A stretch of 64,000 bases of DNA, taken from contig CAKPPF010000003.1 in NCBI GenBank assembly GCA_934177485.1, positions 49,676-113,675 of the forward strand. Direction: 5' to 3'. The notes under the pieces are model-generated. The model was not told where the DNA came from, did no database searches, and was given only the letters and a program-made list of their open reading frames with translations. A program made the translations under genes and the position numbers. The stretch comes from an uncultured Clostridia bacterium. GTDB taxonomy: Bacteria; Bacillota; Clostridia; TANB77; CAG-508. This document shows, one piece after another, positions 25,315-34,099 of the stretch; position 1 is the first letter of the stretch; every line of letters starts with the position of its first letter.

Positions 25315-27292
25315 TTATATACTGTTTTTAGGTTTTCTTCCTCTTTTTTTAGTTTCTGAATTTACTGGTCCAATTCCTGCTGCCACACTAACAACTTGCA
25401 TAGCATCTTTTGAAGCAGTTCCCCAGTTTTCTTCTACAAATTTGTCAAATTCTTCTTGATCATTTTCATCCATATTTTTTCTCATTTCACTAAGGTTGTA
25501 ATCTGAGATTTTATTTGTTAATACATATGTATCATTTATGTATTCCATTATGTTTACATATCTATAGTTTTCTTTATCTGTAATTTTAGTAAAGTAATTA
25601 GTTGCGTTATCCATAAACTTGTCTAATTTACCTTCTAATGTTTTTTCTTTTCTATGATCAAATGTATACATATTTTTGTTTCTTATAGGAATACACTCTG
25701 TTACTCTTTCTATATATCTTCTACCCCTAAAGTCTTTTACTAAGTGTATATCAAAGTTTAATACTTGAATTACCTGCTCCTCTGCTGTTTTTTCATCTTT
25801 AAAAACTCCTGCTCTTAGCATTGAGTTTCTTAATGCTGTTACCAAGTCTGGAAATGTTTTAGCATGGTGAGTAAATAATGTAAATTTAGATGCAACTTGT
25901 GCTGATTGAATCATCCAAGATGCTACAGGGTCTGTTGCAACCTCACCTATGATATTTACAGAACCATCGGTTTTCTTTTGAACATCCAAACAGTCCTGTC
26001 CAGAAACTGTTTCTGTTTCTCTCATTGATAAAATGTTTCTTGTTGGGTATATTTTTCTTAAGTGAAGCTCGAATGCAGTTTCTGTTATACGCAAGTTCAT
26101 TGTTTCGTATATGTTTTCAATCATTGCCATAAGCATTGTAGTTTTTCCGACAACCTTGTTCACCAGTTAGTGATATAATTCTTGCACCTTTTACTAAGAA
26201 TTTTAATAGGTCTATTGCTTTTTCTTTTCCTGGAACAGTTATAATTTGTTCTAGTGTAGCACGTTTTACGTCGAACTTTCTTACAAAGAATGCCCACGTT
26301 TCTGACATTGATGGTCTAACAACAACAACACGTGAACCATCTTTCATCTCATTAATTTTATATCCATTTGTATCAGATAATTGTCCTGGGTTATTATATT
26401 TATAAATGTTTTGACATACTCTTTTTAGTTCACTTTCTGTTCCAAAAGATAAAAATTCTAATCTTATAGATTTACCTTGGAACATTATCCAAATACTATC
26501 ACAAGCTCTTGGTACTCTTTTATCTAGTATTTGAGATAAATAATCTCCATCTGTTTGAGCAACTTGGCTTAAGAAAGATTCTGGAAGTCCAGATACACCA
26601 CCAGATACACCATCTATATTCATATCTCTTACTTCGTCTATACTGCTATAGCCTTTGTAGTGTTGATATATTCTTTGTACAACTACATTTAATTTGTCTT
26701 GAAATGATAGCAATATGTTTTCTTTTTCGAATATATCACTTATTTCTTCTCCAGTTATTACATAGCATGGTTTTGATTCTCCTTGAACAAATTTAAGTTT
26801 TGCCAAGTCATATTTTTTTATAAGTTGTGTTAAAGCTTCATATTTAAATTCTTTTTGATATGTATATAATAAAATATCAAATTTATCTTGTGGTGTAAGA
26901 AGTGATGGAGTATCAAATGGAATTGCTTTTGATATGTTTATTTCATTTACTCCATATTCTTGTAAAAGCAAATCATATATTAAAGTTTTAACATATCTTT
27001 TGTCGTTTACATCTCCATAAGTACATCCTTTTAATGCCTTTTTTAATTCATATTTTTTATTTTTTCTTCTTTCAAGTTCTGCTTCTGAAAGTCCTATATC
27101 GTATAAGTTAACTTTTGTTATTTCATCTAATCTTCTTTTTATATACGCTGTCATCTTGTCTAAATTATATGTTTTCTCGTCAACTTCAACTTTTTCGTCA
27201 ACTTCAGCAGTTTGTTTTTTCTTTAATGAATTTAATACAACTGCTGCAACCATTAATACTACTGCCAAAATTAAAATAAAGTTAAATAACAT
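25315..27292 (-). CDS. tadA: Tad pilus secretion ATPase TadA/CpaF-like, requires +1 frameshift in Walker A
   Basis: Hexameric ATPase powering the Tad-type machine. The frame from 27292 encodes an N-terminal helix (about 2-22) and the N-terminal domain, and reaches GEQGC, then reads CGG and stops after 391 residues. Skipping one C at 26149 continues as GKTTMLMAMIENIY in the frame that ends at 25315. That gives a normal GEQGCGKTT P-loop, a Walker-B-like IIGEV (about 447-451) and the TLFTHHAKT His-box, 658 residues in total. Both halves are full of conserved features, so this is one gene split by one base. It is either a programmed shift, a mutation or a sequence error. Confidence 0.85.
26147..26149 (-). 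other. In-frame CGG codon and predicted +1 frameshift site in tadA
   Basis: Codon 382 in the zero frame, context GGT TGT CGG AAA AAC. Dropping the C gives GGT TGT GGA AAA ACT ACA, i.e. G-C-G-K-T-T, the canonical P-loop. The zero frame ends nine codons later. CGG occurs in frame nowhere else in the window except at 35639-35637. Confidence 0.8.
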
Positions 27293-27310
27293 AAGGATCT
27301 TTCCTCCTTC

Positions 27311-28141
27311 CTACACTCTTGTTTCCTGATATTTAAGTAACATTGTTTGTACTAATTCTTTTTCTTTAGTATAAAATTGCAAATTTTCGTCATCTTCTTT
27401 TAATGTTCTAAATCTCAAAATCATTTCTGCTAATGTTCCATCTTGTGATGCTTCTAGTATATATGTATTGTAATTTGTTTCGCATACAGATTGTTTTTTT
27501 AATATTTGTCTTGTTAAATTTTTGGTATTATATTTTGATTTTTTATCATATCTGCATATATTCCACAATATTTTTCTACTTATTGCTTTTATTATATTTT
27601 GATTTAATGTTTCATTTATTGCTTTTAAGTTTTGGTTTACATTTAAAACTACAACATCTGAAGAATTTAGTATTTCTCTTTGTGGTTCAAATTCTAAACC
27701 TTTTCTTAAATCAACTAAAACATAATCATAATATCTTGATGCATGTAAAATTATATTTTTAAAATCTTCTAAAATTCTAGCCTTTTCCTGTTTATCTATT
27801 ACGTTATTAGGTGAATATAATATTTCAAAACGATTTTTATATATTATTTTTGTGTAATCATGAATTATTTCTGGGGTTACTCTATTGCTGTTTGCAAGTT
27901 TTATAAGTCCGTTGATTCCAGAGTCTAAATTCATTTGTGGTGTTTTTATTAAACTTTTTACTATATCTCTATTAGTTTCCTGTGCTCCAAAGCATTCTTC
28001 CATAGATGAATTATTAAAATCTGCTGATACTAACAAAACCTTATAATTATGTTCCATAGCCATAGTAGTAGCAGCTACTGCAGCTGAAACTGTTTGTCCA
28101 TTTGTTTTTTCATTGCTACTCCAAAATGTTATAATAGGCAT
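27311..28141 (-). CDS. ParA/TadZ-like protein with degenerate Walker A (276 aa)
   Basis: Fold pattern of ParA/MinD-type ATPases: ITFWSSNEKTNGQTVSAAVAA at the P-loop position, LLVSADFNNSS (switch I-like) and DYVLVDLRKGLEFEP (Walker B-like), then VVVLNVNQNLKAI. The P-loop has NGQT in place of GKT, so the key Lys is missing and ATP hydrolysis is doubtful. Tad loci encode a TadZ/CpaE protein that places the machine at a cell site; this is a probable equivalent. It lies between tadA and another ParA-like gene with tiny gaps. Confidence 0.75.
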   Translation of the reverse strand: MPIITFWSSNEKTNGQTVSAAVAATTMAMEHNYKVLLVSADFNNSSMEECFGAQETNRDIVKSLIKTPQMNLDSGINGLIKLANSNRVTPEIIHDYTKIIYKNRFEILYSPNNVIDKQEKARILEDFKNIILHASRYYDYVLVDLRKGLEFEPQREILNSSDVVVLNVNQNLKAINETLNQNIIKAISRKILWNICRYDKKSKYNTKNLTRQILKKQSVCETNYNTYILEASQDGTLAEMILRFRTLKEDDENLQFYTKEKELVQTMLLKYQETRV

Positions 28142-28143
28142 TT

Positions 28144-28842
28144 TTATCCTTCCTTTTCCATAATTTTAATTACTCTTTTTAGGTTTGCTATATTAATATC
28201 TGGCAACATATCTGTTATAATGTACTCTAAACTATTTCTATACTCTTGCGTTAAGTTTTTTATTTTTATTTTTGAGTTTTTTTGGTTTTCTATCATTGCT
28301 TCTAAATCTCTTGTCTCATACGGAAAACTAATTGTATTTTCTTCCCAAATTATTTTGTATCCGAGTGATAAATAATCTAAATAGTAATCATCTTCTTCAC
28401 TAAATTGGCTAGAAAAAATAACTTTTGTTATTTTTATTGGCTTAGTTATTTTTTTTATTGTTTCTAAGCCCTTTTTTATCGAGTACATTTCAAAAGATGT
28501 TACAAAATAGTTTTTTATTGTATCAGGCGTATTAAAGTTTTCAAACACTTCTTGTGAATCTACATTAATTAAAGCATAATCATATTTCATATGTTGTTCT
28601 TCTGTAAATCCTATATATCTTTCAATCTCTTCAATACTGTCAAAGCCGACTCCTATGTCTATATCTTCGAATCTTGTTATATATGACTTAGTAGGATTTA
28701 TAGTTGGAACTATATATTTTGCTTTTTGCATTTGTGTAGAATCCAATACTAAAACATCTTTTCCTAAGTTTTTTAATATTTTAGCTATATATAGAATTAG
28801 ATCAAGTTTATCAAAGGCTCCTATAAAGCATATATTTTTCAT
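28144..28842 (-). CDS. TadZ/ParA-like protein lacking a Walker A (about 232 aa)
   Basis: It begins MKNICFIGAFDKLDLILYIA, a Rossmann-type strand-loop-helix in the position of a ParA P-loop but with no GxGK(S/T). VLVLDSTQMQKAKYIVP and DYALINVDSQEVFE follow, as in ParA folds. It ends one or two bases before the next ParA-like gene and is clearly cotranscribed. The ATG at 28842 is used; a TTG at 28854 is in frame, but its nearest AGGAG is too far upstream. It may pair with the next gene product as a localisation factor. Confidence 0.65.
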   Translation of the reverse strand: MKNICFIGAFDKLDLILYIAKILKNLGKDVLVLDSTQMQKAKYIVPTINPTKSYITRFEDIDIGVGFDSIEEIERYIGFTEEQHMKYDYALINVDSQEVFENFNTPDTIKNYFVTSFEMYSIKKGLETIKKITKPIKITKVIFSSQFSEEDDYYLDYLSLGYKIIWEENTISFPYETRDLEAMIENQKNSKIKIKNLTQEYRNSLEYIITDMLPDINIANLKRVIKIMEKEG

Positions 28843-28892
28843 CTTTTGTCCCAATACTATTTCTAGTATATACTCCTTTCAATTAGCATTTA

Positions 28893-29765
28893 TTATTTGC
28901 TTGCTGAATCTAGTGCTCCAAAATATGATTCTCTTGTTTGTTTTAATGTCTGGATTTCTTCTTGCATATTTTCTTCTATATTTTTAATTGCATCTTCACT
29001 ATATTGATTTAATGATGATGTTATATTGTTATTTCTTATTGCTTTTAATGCATCAGAATATCTTTCTTGATTTATATAATTTTTAATGTTTGGATTTGAA
29101 CTTATTAAAGTTGAAACTGAAGCATTAGGTACATATGTTCCAACTGATGCTGTTTGTATTCCAGGTTCTGTATAAACTGCTGCATATAATTTTGAGCCTT
29201 TCATTATGTAGTATTCTATTATTGCGTTACTCATTAATTCTATTTCTTCTTCATTCATATTTAACCATATTGTTGATGCATTACATCCTTTTACTTGTTT
29301 TTTTGAAACTACTATGTAATCTGCACCATTTGGAAGCTGTAGTCTTATATCTATAAAGTCTCCTGTTGAAAGTTTAGATGGTAATGAAACCATATTATAT
29401 TCTTGTTCTCTTACATCGTCTTTAGTTGTTTCTTCTGATGCTGTAATCATGCTTTTTGTTAAAATTGTTCCAGATGTTAAATCTATTTTGGCAATTCCGT
29501 TTAAAACTTGACTAGTAGCATCTGATGGCACATCTGCCATTTTTACCTTTTTATATATAACATCCGCACTTGTTATTGTTGTACCAGCTTTTATCGTTTT
29601 ATTAAGTGTACACACAGATATAGTTTCGCCTTTAGCTGTACTTACACCTGAGCCTGATAAAAACAAGTATAAAATAGCACACATTATTAGTCCTATTACA
29701 AGTCCTATTACTAACCCTGTTAATATTGAATTTCTTTTCATTTTTTGCATTGGATTTGCTCCCAT
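28893..29765 (-). CDS. CpaB/RcpC-like Flp pilus assembly protein (SAF domain)
   Basis: 290 residues: an N-terminal membrane helix (NSILTGLVIGLVIGLIMCAI), then a SAF-type domain with VCTLNKTIKAGTTITSADVIYK and LTSGTILTKSMIT. A CpaB-type stretch follows (YNMVSLPSKLSTGDFIDIRLQ; ADYIVVSKKQVKG). It probably assembles the outer part of the pilus channel; in this single-membrane organism it may bind the cell wall. The start is the ATG at 29765 preceded by AAGGAGGA; the longer frame to 29801 lacks a ribosome site. First gene of the Tad-like operon. Confidence 0.85.
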   Translation of the reverse strand: MGANPMQKMKRNSILTGLVIGLVIGLIMCAILYLFLSGSGVSTAKGETISVCTLNKTIKAGTTITSADVIYKKVKMADVPSDATSQVLNGIAKIDLTSGTILTKSMITASEETTKDDVREQEYNMVSLPSKLSTGDFIDIRLQLPNGADYIVVSKKQVKGCNASTIWLNMNEEEIELMSNAIIEYYIMKGSKLYAAVYTEPGIQTASVGTYVPNASVSTLISSNPNIKNYINQERYSDALKAIRNNNITSSLNQYSEDAIKNIEENMQEEIQTLKQTRESYFGALDSASK

Positions 29766-29907
29766 ATATATATTCCTCCTTAAACAGATACAAAATTTCA
29801 TAATATTACATTTAAATTAATTTTACAATAAAAGAAGGCACAAATCAATGATTTGAACCCTCTTGTAATATAAAAATAATATATTTGTAATAGTTTTGTA
29901 ATAATGG

Positions 29908-30789
29908 CTAAATATACCTAAAAATAGCATTTCCCACGCCATTTGAGTTATTATCTTCTGTTATATATTTTGCTATTTTTTCTTTTTCTAGTGCACTATT
30001 TTTCATAGCTATTCCAAGACCCGAATTTTTTACCATTTCATAGTCATTTATATTGTCACCAATACAAATTGTTTCTTCTTTTGTTATTTTTAGCAATTTT
30101 ATTAAATATTCAATTGCACTCCACTTGTTTGCGTTTTTATTTGTAATTTCTGTGTAAAAGTATTCAACTCCAACTTCTTCAGTCCCAATTCTAAGTATTT
30201 TTTTTGACATATGTTCTACATTTAGAATCTCTATATTTTTAACGTCTTTTAATTTTTCCATAATATTATTAAAAATTATCTTGCTATTGTCACATATTAT
30301 TATTTTAAGTATTTGTGGCTCATTTTCTTCGATATAATTGTAAATATCTTTTACAACTTCAATGTTAGTTTTTTTGTCATTAGGTTTATTGTTATTTTCG
30401 TTATTAAATACTTTTACATTATAATCCAAGCTTTCTGTTATTATTCCATTAGTTGTATAAACATTAAAAAATATGCTATTTTCTTTACATATTTGTGCAA
30501 CCTTTAATGCTTTTTCTTTGTCTATAAAATTCTCATATATATTTTTTTGTTTCTTAATATCATAAATACTTGCACCGTTTCCAGATATTAAATAGTTCTT
30601 AATGCCAAGTTCTAAACTAAGTTTTTCTATTGTTTTTGGATCTCTTCCAGAAGCCAACACCAGCTCTACATTTTTTTCTAGTGCATACTGTATAGCTTTT
30701 CTATTTTCCAAGGATACTTCACCATATGAATTTAAAAGTGTTCCATCCAAGTCCATTACTATTAATTTGTACATCTTTTCATTTGCCAA
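29908..30789 (-). CDS. Cof-type HAD-superfamily phosphatase
   Basis: A 293-residue cytoplasmic hydrolase. Motif I is MDLDGTLLNSYGEVS with the nucleophilic Asp, motif II is LVLASGRDPKT, motif III a Lys near NKWSAIEYL, and motif IV IGDNINDYEMVKNSGLGIAM. The large cap type fits the Cof/YidA group acting on sugar phosphates or nucleotides; the substrate is unknown. The likely start is TTG at 30789 (AAGGAAG upstream). The ATG at 30774 would remove only five residues and lacks a good ribosome site. Confidence 0.9.
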   Translation of the reverse strand: MANEKMYKLIVMDLDGTLLNSYGEVSLENRKAIQYALEKNVELVLASGRDPKTIEKLSLELGIKNYLISGNGASIYDIKKQKNIYENFIDKEKALKVAQICKENSIFFNVYTTNGIITESLDYNVKVFNNENNNKPNDKKTNIEVVKDIYNYIEENEPQILKIIICDNSKIIFNNIMEKLKDVKNIEILNVEHMSKKILRIGTEEVGVEYFYTEITNKNANKWSAIEYLIKLLKITKEETICIGDNINDYEMVKNSGLGIAMKNSALEKEKIAKYITEDNNSNGVGNAIFRYI

Positions 30790-30810
30790 TTAAATTGACT
30801 TCCTTTCTTT

Positions 30811-32631
30811 TTATAGTTCTACAAAATTATAACATATGTTTTCTTTTGCTAGTATATTTTTTTCTCTTTTTGAACAAGAAAAAATAATTATTTGTTTATC
30901 TTTATAATTTTGTTCTAAATATTTTAATATATTTTCTAATCTTTTATCATCATAATATACAAAAGCTTCATCTAAAATTATAGGCATATTTTCATTTGTA
31001 ATTTCTTTAATTGCTGCAATTCTTAATGATAAATACAATTGGTCAATTGTTCCAAGGCTTAAATTTTCTGCGTTTATATATTCACCGTTTGAGTTTTCTA
31101 CTATTATTTCTCCATTTGTATTTATTCTAACTTTAGAATATTTTTTAGATGATATGTTCTCTATTGTTTTAGAAAGTTCATCTGTAAATTTAGGTGTTAT
31201 TTGTTCTTTCATTTCTTTATACGCAATTTCAAGATATTCTAAAGTTCTTTTAATATTTTTTCCTTTTGCTTCTAATTCATTTTTTTCTTCCTTTAAATCT
31301 TCAAGTTCTTCTTCTATATTTACCAGTTTTTCTAATTTAGGTATTACACTATTTTTATCAACTTCTAGCGTATGTAATTGTATGCTTTTATTATTAATCT
31401 CGCTTTGCTTTTTATCTATTTGTTCTAAGATATTATCTAAACTTAATATATTATTTTCTTTTTTTATTTTTTCTATGCTCTCTTTATATTCATTTTTCAA
31501 TGCATCGATTTCGTTTTCTTTTTGTTTAATGCTATCTTGTAAAACTTTAATTTGGCTTTGTTTTTCCAAAATTTGTTTTTTAGTTTTGCTCTTTTCTTTT
31601 TTATTTTTATAAAAATTATATACAGCCACACATATTAGCATAGTAGCAACGCATATCAACGCAATTCTAATTATAAGGTTATCTAATATTAAAATTAAAA
31701 TGGCTGACAAAATTGCTAGACCTACGCATACAGTAGATATTAGGTTTGATTTTTTCTTTTTGTTTCCTTTTTGTATTCTTTCTTTTTCTTCCTTTACTTT
31801 TTGAATATCATTTTCATATTTTTGTAGTATTTCGTTATTTAATTTTATTAAATTTTCCTTTTCTTTTAGTTTTTCCTTTTGCAAATTTGCTTGTCTTAAT
31901 TTATTCAATTCTTTGTTTTCTAGATTTATTTTATCCTTTAATTCAATAATGTTATTATCTATATCAAATTTACTGTTTTCATATATTAAAAGTTCGTTTT
32001 TATAATTTTCAAGTTCGTTTATTCTGTCTTGAACAAGATTTATTGGTTTTTCTTTTGTATTTGCTGTTCCAACTTCATCATTTAGTTTTTTTCTTAATTT
32101 AGTAACTATTTGTGAAAAAGATTTACTATCATCTCCTGTTCCAAGCATATTTGAAATCTTTTGTATTAATCCATTTTGTTTTTTTTCGTCTAATTGTACT
32201 TCACTTTGTTTGGTTACTATTGTAGATGTGAAAATATCTTCTTCTATCCCAACTTGGTCATAAAAAAATTGATTACCTTTTGTTTTATCTATATTAAATT
32301 TTTTACTTATATCTTCTAAATTTTCATTAAAAATTTTAGGATTTTTCTTTTTAAAATCACGGTATACTTCATATTTTTCGTTATTGTCTAGTTCATATTC
32401 AATTTTCCCTGAAAATTCATCTCCATTCCATGGTTCATATTTTTCATTATCTGGAATGGTTTGTCCATTTTTGTTTTTAGATAATCCATAAAAAATTCCA
32501 ATTATAAATTTAAGCAGTGTAGATTTCCCCGCTTCATTTTCTCCACATACTAAATTTATGCCATCTTTAAAATTAATTTCTTTATTTTCTATTTTTCCAA
32601 ATCCATTAATTTTCAAATTATTAATTTTCAT
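30811..32631 (-). CDS. YhaN/SbcC-like SMC-type ATPase with membrane segments
   Basis: About 606 residues. The N-terminal Walker A is CGENEAGKSTLLKF near 36. Long coiled coils are interrupted by two hydrophobic segments in the middle (about 300-345), as in YhaN. The C-terminal signature is LSLGTIDQLYLSLRIA and Walker B is MPIILDEAFVYYDD. Works with the YhaO-like nuclease encoded upstream as a Rad50/Mre11-type DNA-end pair, perhaps at the membrane. The ATG at 32631 begins MKINNLKINGFGKIENK, the family's usual start; the longer frame to 32682 runs into the repeat. Confidence 0.88.
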   Translation of the reverse strand: MKINNLKINGFGKIENKEINFKDGINLVCGENEAGKSTLLKFIIGIFYGLSKNKNGQTIPDNEKYEPWNGDEFSGKIEYELDNNEKYEVYRDFKKKNPKIFNENLEDISKKFNIDKTKGNQFFYDQVGIEEDIFTSTIVTKQSEVQLDEKKQNGLIQKISNMLGTGDDSKSFSQIVTKLRKKLNDEVGTANTKEKPINLVQDRINELENYKNELLIYENSKFDIDNNIIELKDKINLENKELNKLRQANLQKEKLKEKENLIKLNNEILQKYENDIQKVKEEKERIQKGNKKKKSNLISTVCVGLAILSAILILILDNLIIRIALICVATMLICVAVYNFYKNKKEKSKTKKQILEKQSQIKVLQDSIKQKENEIDALKNEYKESIEKIKKENNILSLDNILEQIDKKQSEINNKSIQLHTLEVDKNSVIPKLEKLVNIEEELEDLKEEKNELEAKGKNIKRTLEYLEIAYKEMKEQITPKFTDELSKTIENISSKKYSKVRINTNGEIIVENSNGEYINAENLSLGTIDQLYLSLRIAAIKEITNENMPIILDEAFVYYDDKRLENILKYLEQNYKDKQIIIFSCSKREKNILAKENICYNFVEL

Positions 32632-32652
32632 ATTGTGCCTCTCTATTATATT

Positions 32653-32695
32653 TTTAGATAGTTTTATTTTTATGGAGCACACTGTGCTCCGCTAC
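32653..32695. repeat. Hairpin repeat C, copy 1
   Basis: TTTAGATAGTTTTATTTTTA, then TGGAGCACA-CTG-TGTGCTCC-like arms and GCTAC. The same about 43-base unit occurs at 33824-33867, so the yhaO-like gene is flanked by two copies. Confidence 0.75.
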
Positions 32696-32742
32696 GATTT
32701 TTCATAAATTATTTTACAATTTACTTATAGAGATTTTACAAC

Positions 32743-33801
32743 CTACATTAGTGATAGTCCAATATAAATACTATCTAATATCTCTTCTTTATTTTCTTCG
32801 TTCATTTGTTCTAATAATCTTTTTACAAATATGCCTTTTAATGATTGTTCTTTTGCTATTTTTTCTAAATCGTATTCTATACTCGTTTTATCTTTGATTT
32901 TTATTATATTTTTATTATCAATATTTTTAAGTAAATCTAATGTATTTATTTCTACTTGTTTTTGTCCAGTCAAAATGATTTTGTAATATTTATCTTCTTC
33001 TAATTTGATTTCGTTTATTGTTTCTATTAGGCTTTCAATTGAATTAATATTGGATATATTAATTTCAATTTCTTTAAACTCTTTATTATCTAGTGGAATA
33101 AATTCTCTTGTAATTTTTCTATCTATTTCATTAATTTCTCCAACTACCATTCCATGTTTCCCTAACTCGTCAAAGCCTCCTGAGATTAATGAACCCGGAT
33201 ACACAATTTTTTTATTTTCATAGACATTGTTTTTATGAATATGTCCTAGAGCAATATAATCAAAGCCAGAAAGCATTAGTGTACTTTCTAATATTGGATT
33301 ATATTCTACATTTTCCTTCGCTGTGCCATTTAAATCAGCATGCATTAGCAATATATTTACTTTTGATGTGTCTAAGCTTTGTGGTAAATTAGTAACTTTA
33401 GAATAAAATGATGTGAAGCCATATCCGTATAAATCAATATTTTTATTAATTTGCACCTTTTCCATTTGAGTAAATATTTTTACGTTCTCATTCCATGAAT
33501 ATTGGTTATAATATGAATTATTTAGATATGGATCATGATTTCCTGGTGTAATATAAATTTTTGTATTTGGTATTTGTTTAAAACAATCATTTATATATTC
33601 AATTGTACTTTTTCGAACATACTCATTCTCATATAAATCACCTGTAATAAACAGCATTTCTATGTTATTTTCTTTTATATAATCTATTACTTTTTTAAAT
33701 ACTTTTCTTTGATCTAACCTTCTGTTTTCTGCTAAATCATTTTTATTTAATACTGTAAATGGCATATCAAAATGTATGTCTGCTATATGTACAAATTTCA
33801 T
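32743..33801 (-). CDS. YhaO/SbcD-like metallophosphoesterase (putative exonuclease)
   Basis: 352 residues with calcineurin-like phosphoesterase motifs in order: HIADIHFDMPF, FITGDLYEN, TPGNHDPY, LLMHADLNG and LGHIHKN. These coordinate two metal ions as in Mre11/SbcD. The partner ATPase gene lies just downstream on the same strand. Probable role in DNA end processing; YhaO in Bacillus is poorly characterised. ATG 33801 follows GAGGAA. Confidence 0.88.
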   Translation of the reverse strand: MKFVHIADIHFDMPFTVLNKNDLAENRRLDQRKVFKKVIDYIKENNIEMLFITGDLYENEYVRKSTIEYINDCFKQIPNTKIYITPGNHDPYLNNSYYNQYSWNENVKIFTQMEKVQINKNIDLYGYGFTSFYSKVTNLPQSLDTSKVNILLMHADLNGTAKENVEYNPILESTLMLSGFDYIALGHIHKNNVYENKKIVYPGSLISGGFDELGKHGMVVGEINEIDRKITREFIPLDNKEFKEIEINISNINSIESLIETINEIKLEEDKYYKIILTGQKQVEINTLDLLKNIDNKNIIKIKDKTSIEYDLEKIAKEQSLKGIFVKRLLEQMNEENKEEILDSIYIGLSLM

Positions 33802-33823
33802 TATTATTCCTCACTATTTTTTA

Positions 33824-33867
33824 TTTAGATAGTTTTATTTTTATGGAGCACACTGTGGCTCCGCTAC
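33824..33867. repeat. Hairpin repeat C, copy 2
   Basis: Same sequence as at 32653-32695 except for one inserted G in the hairpin (ACTGTGGCTCC against ACTGTGCTCC). It lies in the 298-base gap upstream of the yhaO-like gene. Confidence 0.75.
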
Positions 33868-33988
33868 AATTATTAATTGACTACCTAACGCTATCTTTTT
33901 TTCTTAATTTTCTTAGCAATATTATAATAACACAAAAAAAGTAGCATTGCCATATTTTTTTATTTTATATTTGTTGTGGTATTGCATT

Positions 33989-34050
33989 TTAGGCATACAT
34001 TTAGCTATTTTCATATATTAGGAAATGTGAAATTTTCTAATATATGAAAA
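33989..34050. repeat. Repeat B relative joined to a 19-bp-arm palindrome
   Basis: AGGCATACATTTAGCTATTTTC resembles the end of repeat B copy 1. It runs into a hairpin at 34008-34050: left arm TTTTCATATATTAGGAAAT, right arm ATTTTCTAATATATGAAAA, one mismatch. The arrangement parallels 9913-9991 in the ileS leader, so both are probably copies of one composite element. Confidence 0.65.
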
Positions 34051-34051
34051 C

Positions 34052-34094
34052 AAGTCAATGAAAATTCAAGCATTTGCTCTTTTTTCATTGACTT
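34052..34094 (-). terminator. Probable terminator after the virD4-like gene
   Basis: On the minus strand AGTCAATGAAAA and TTTTCATTGACT form a 12-bp stem, followed by TGTTTTC, just downstream of the stop at 34100. Confidence 0.65.
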
Positions 34095-34099
34095 TCATT

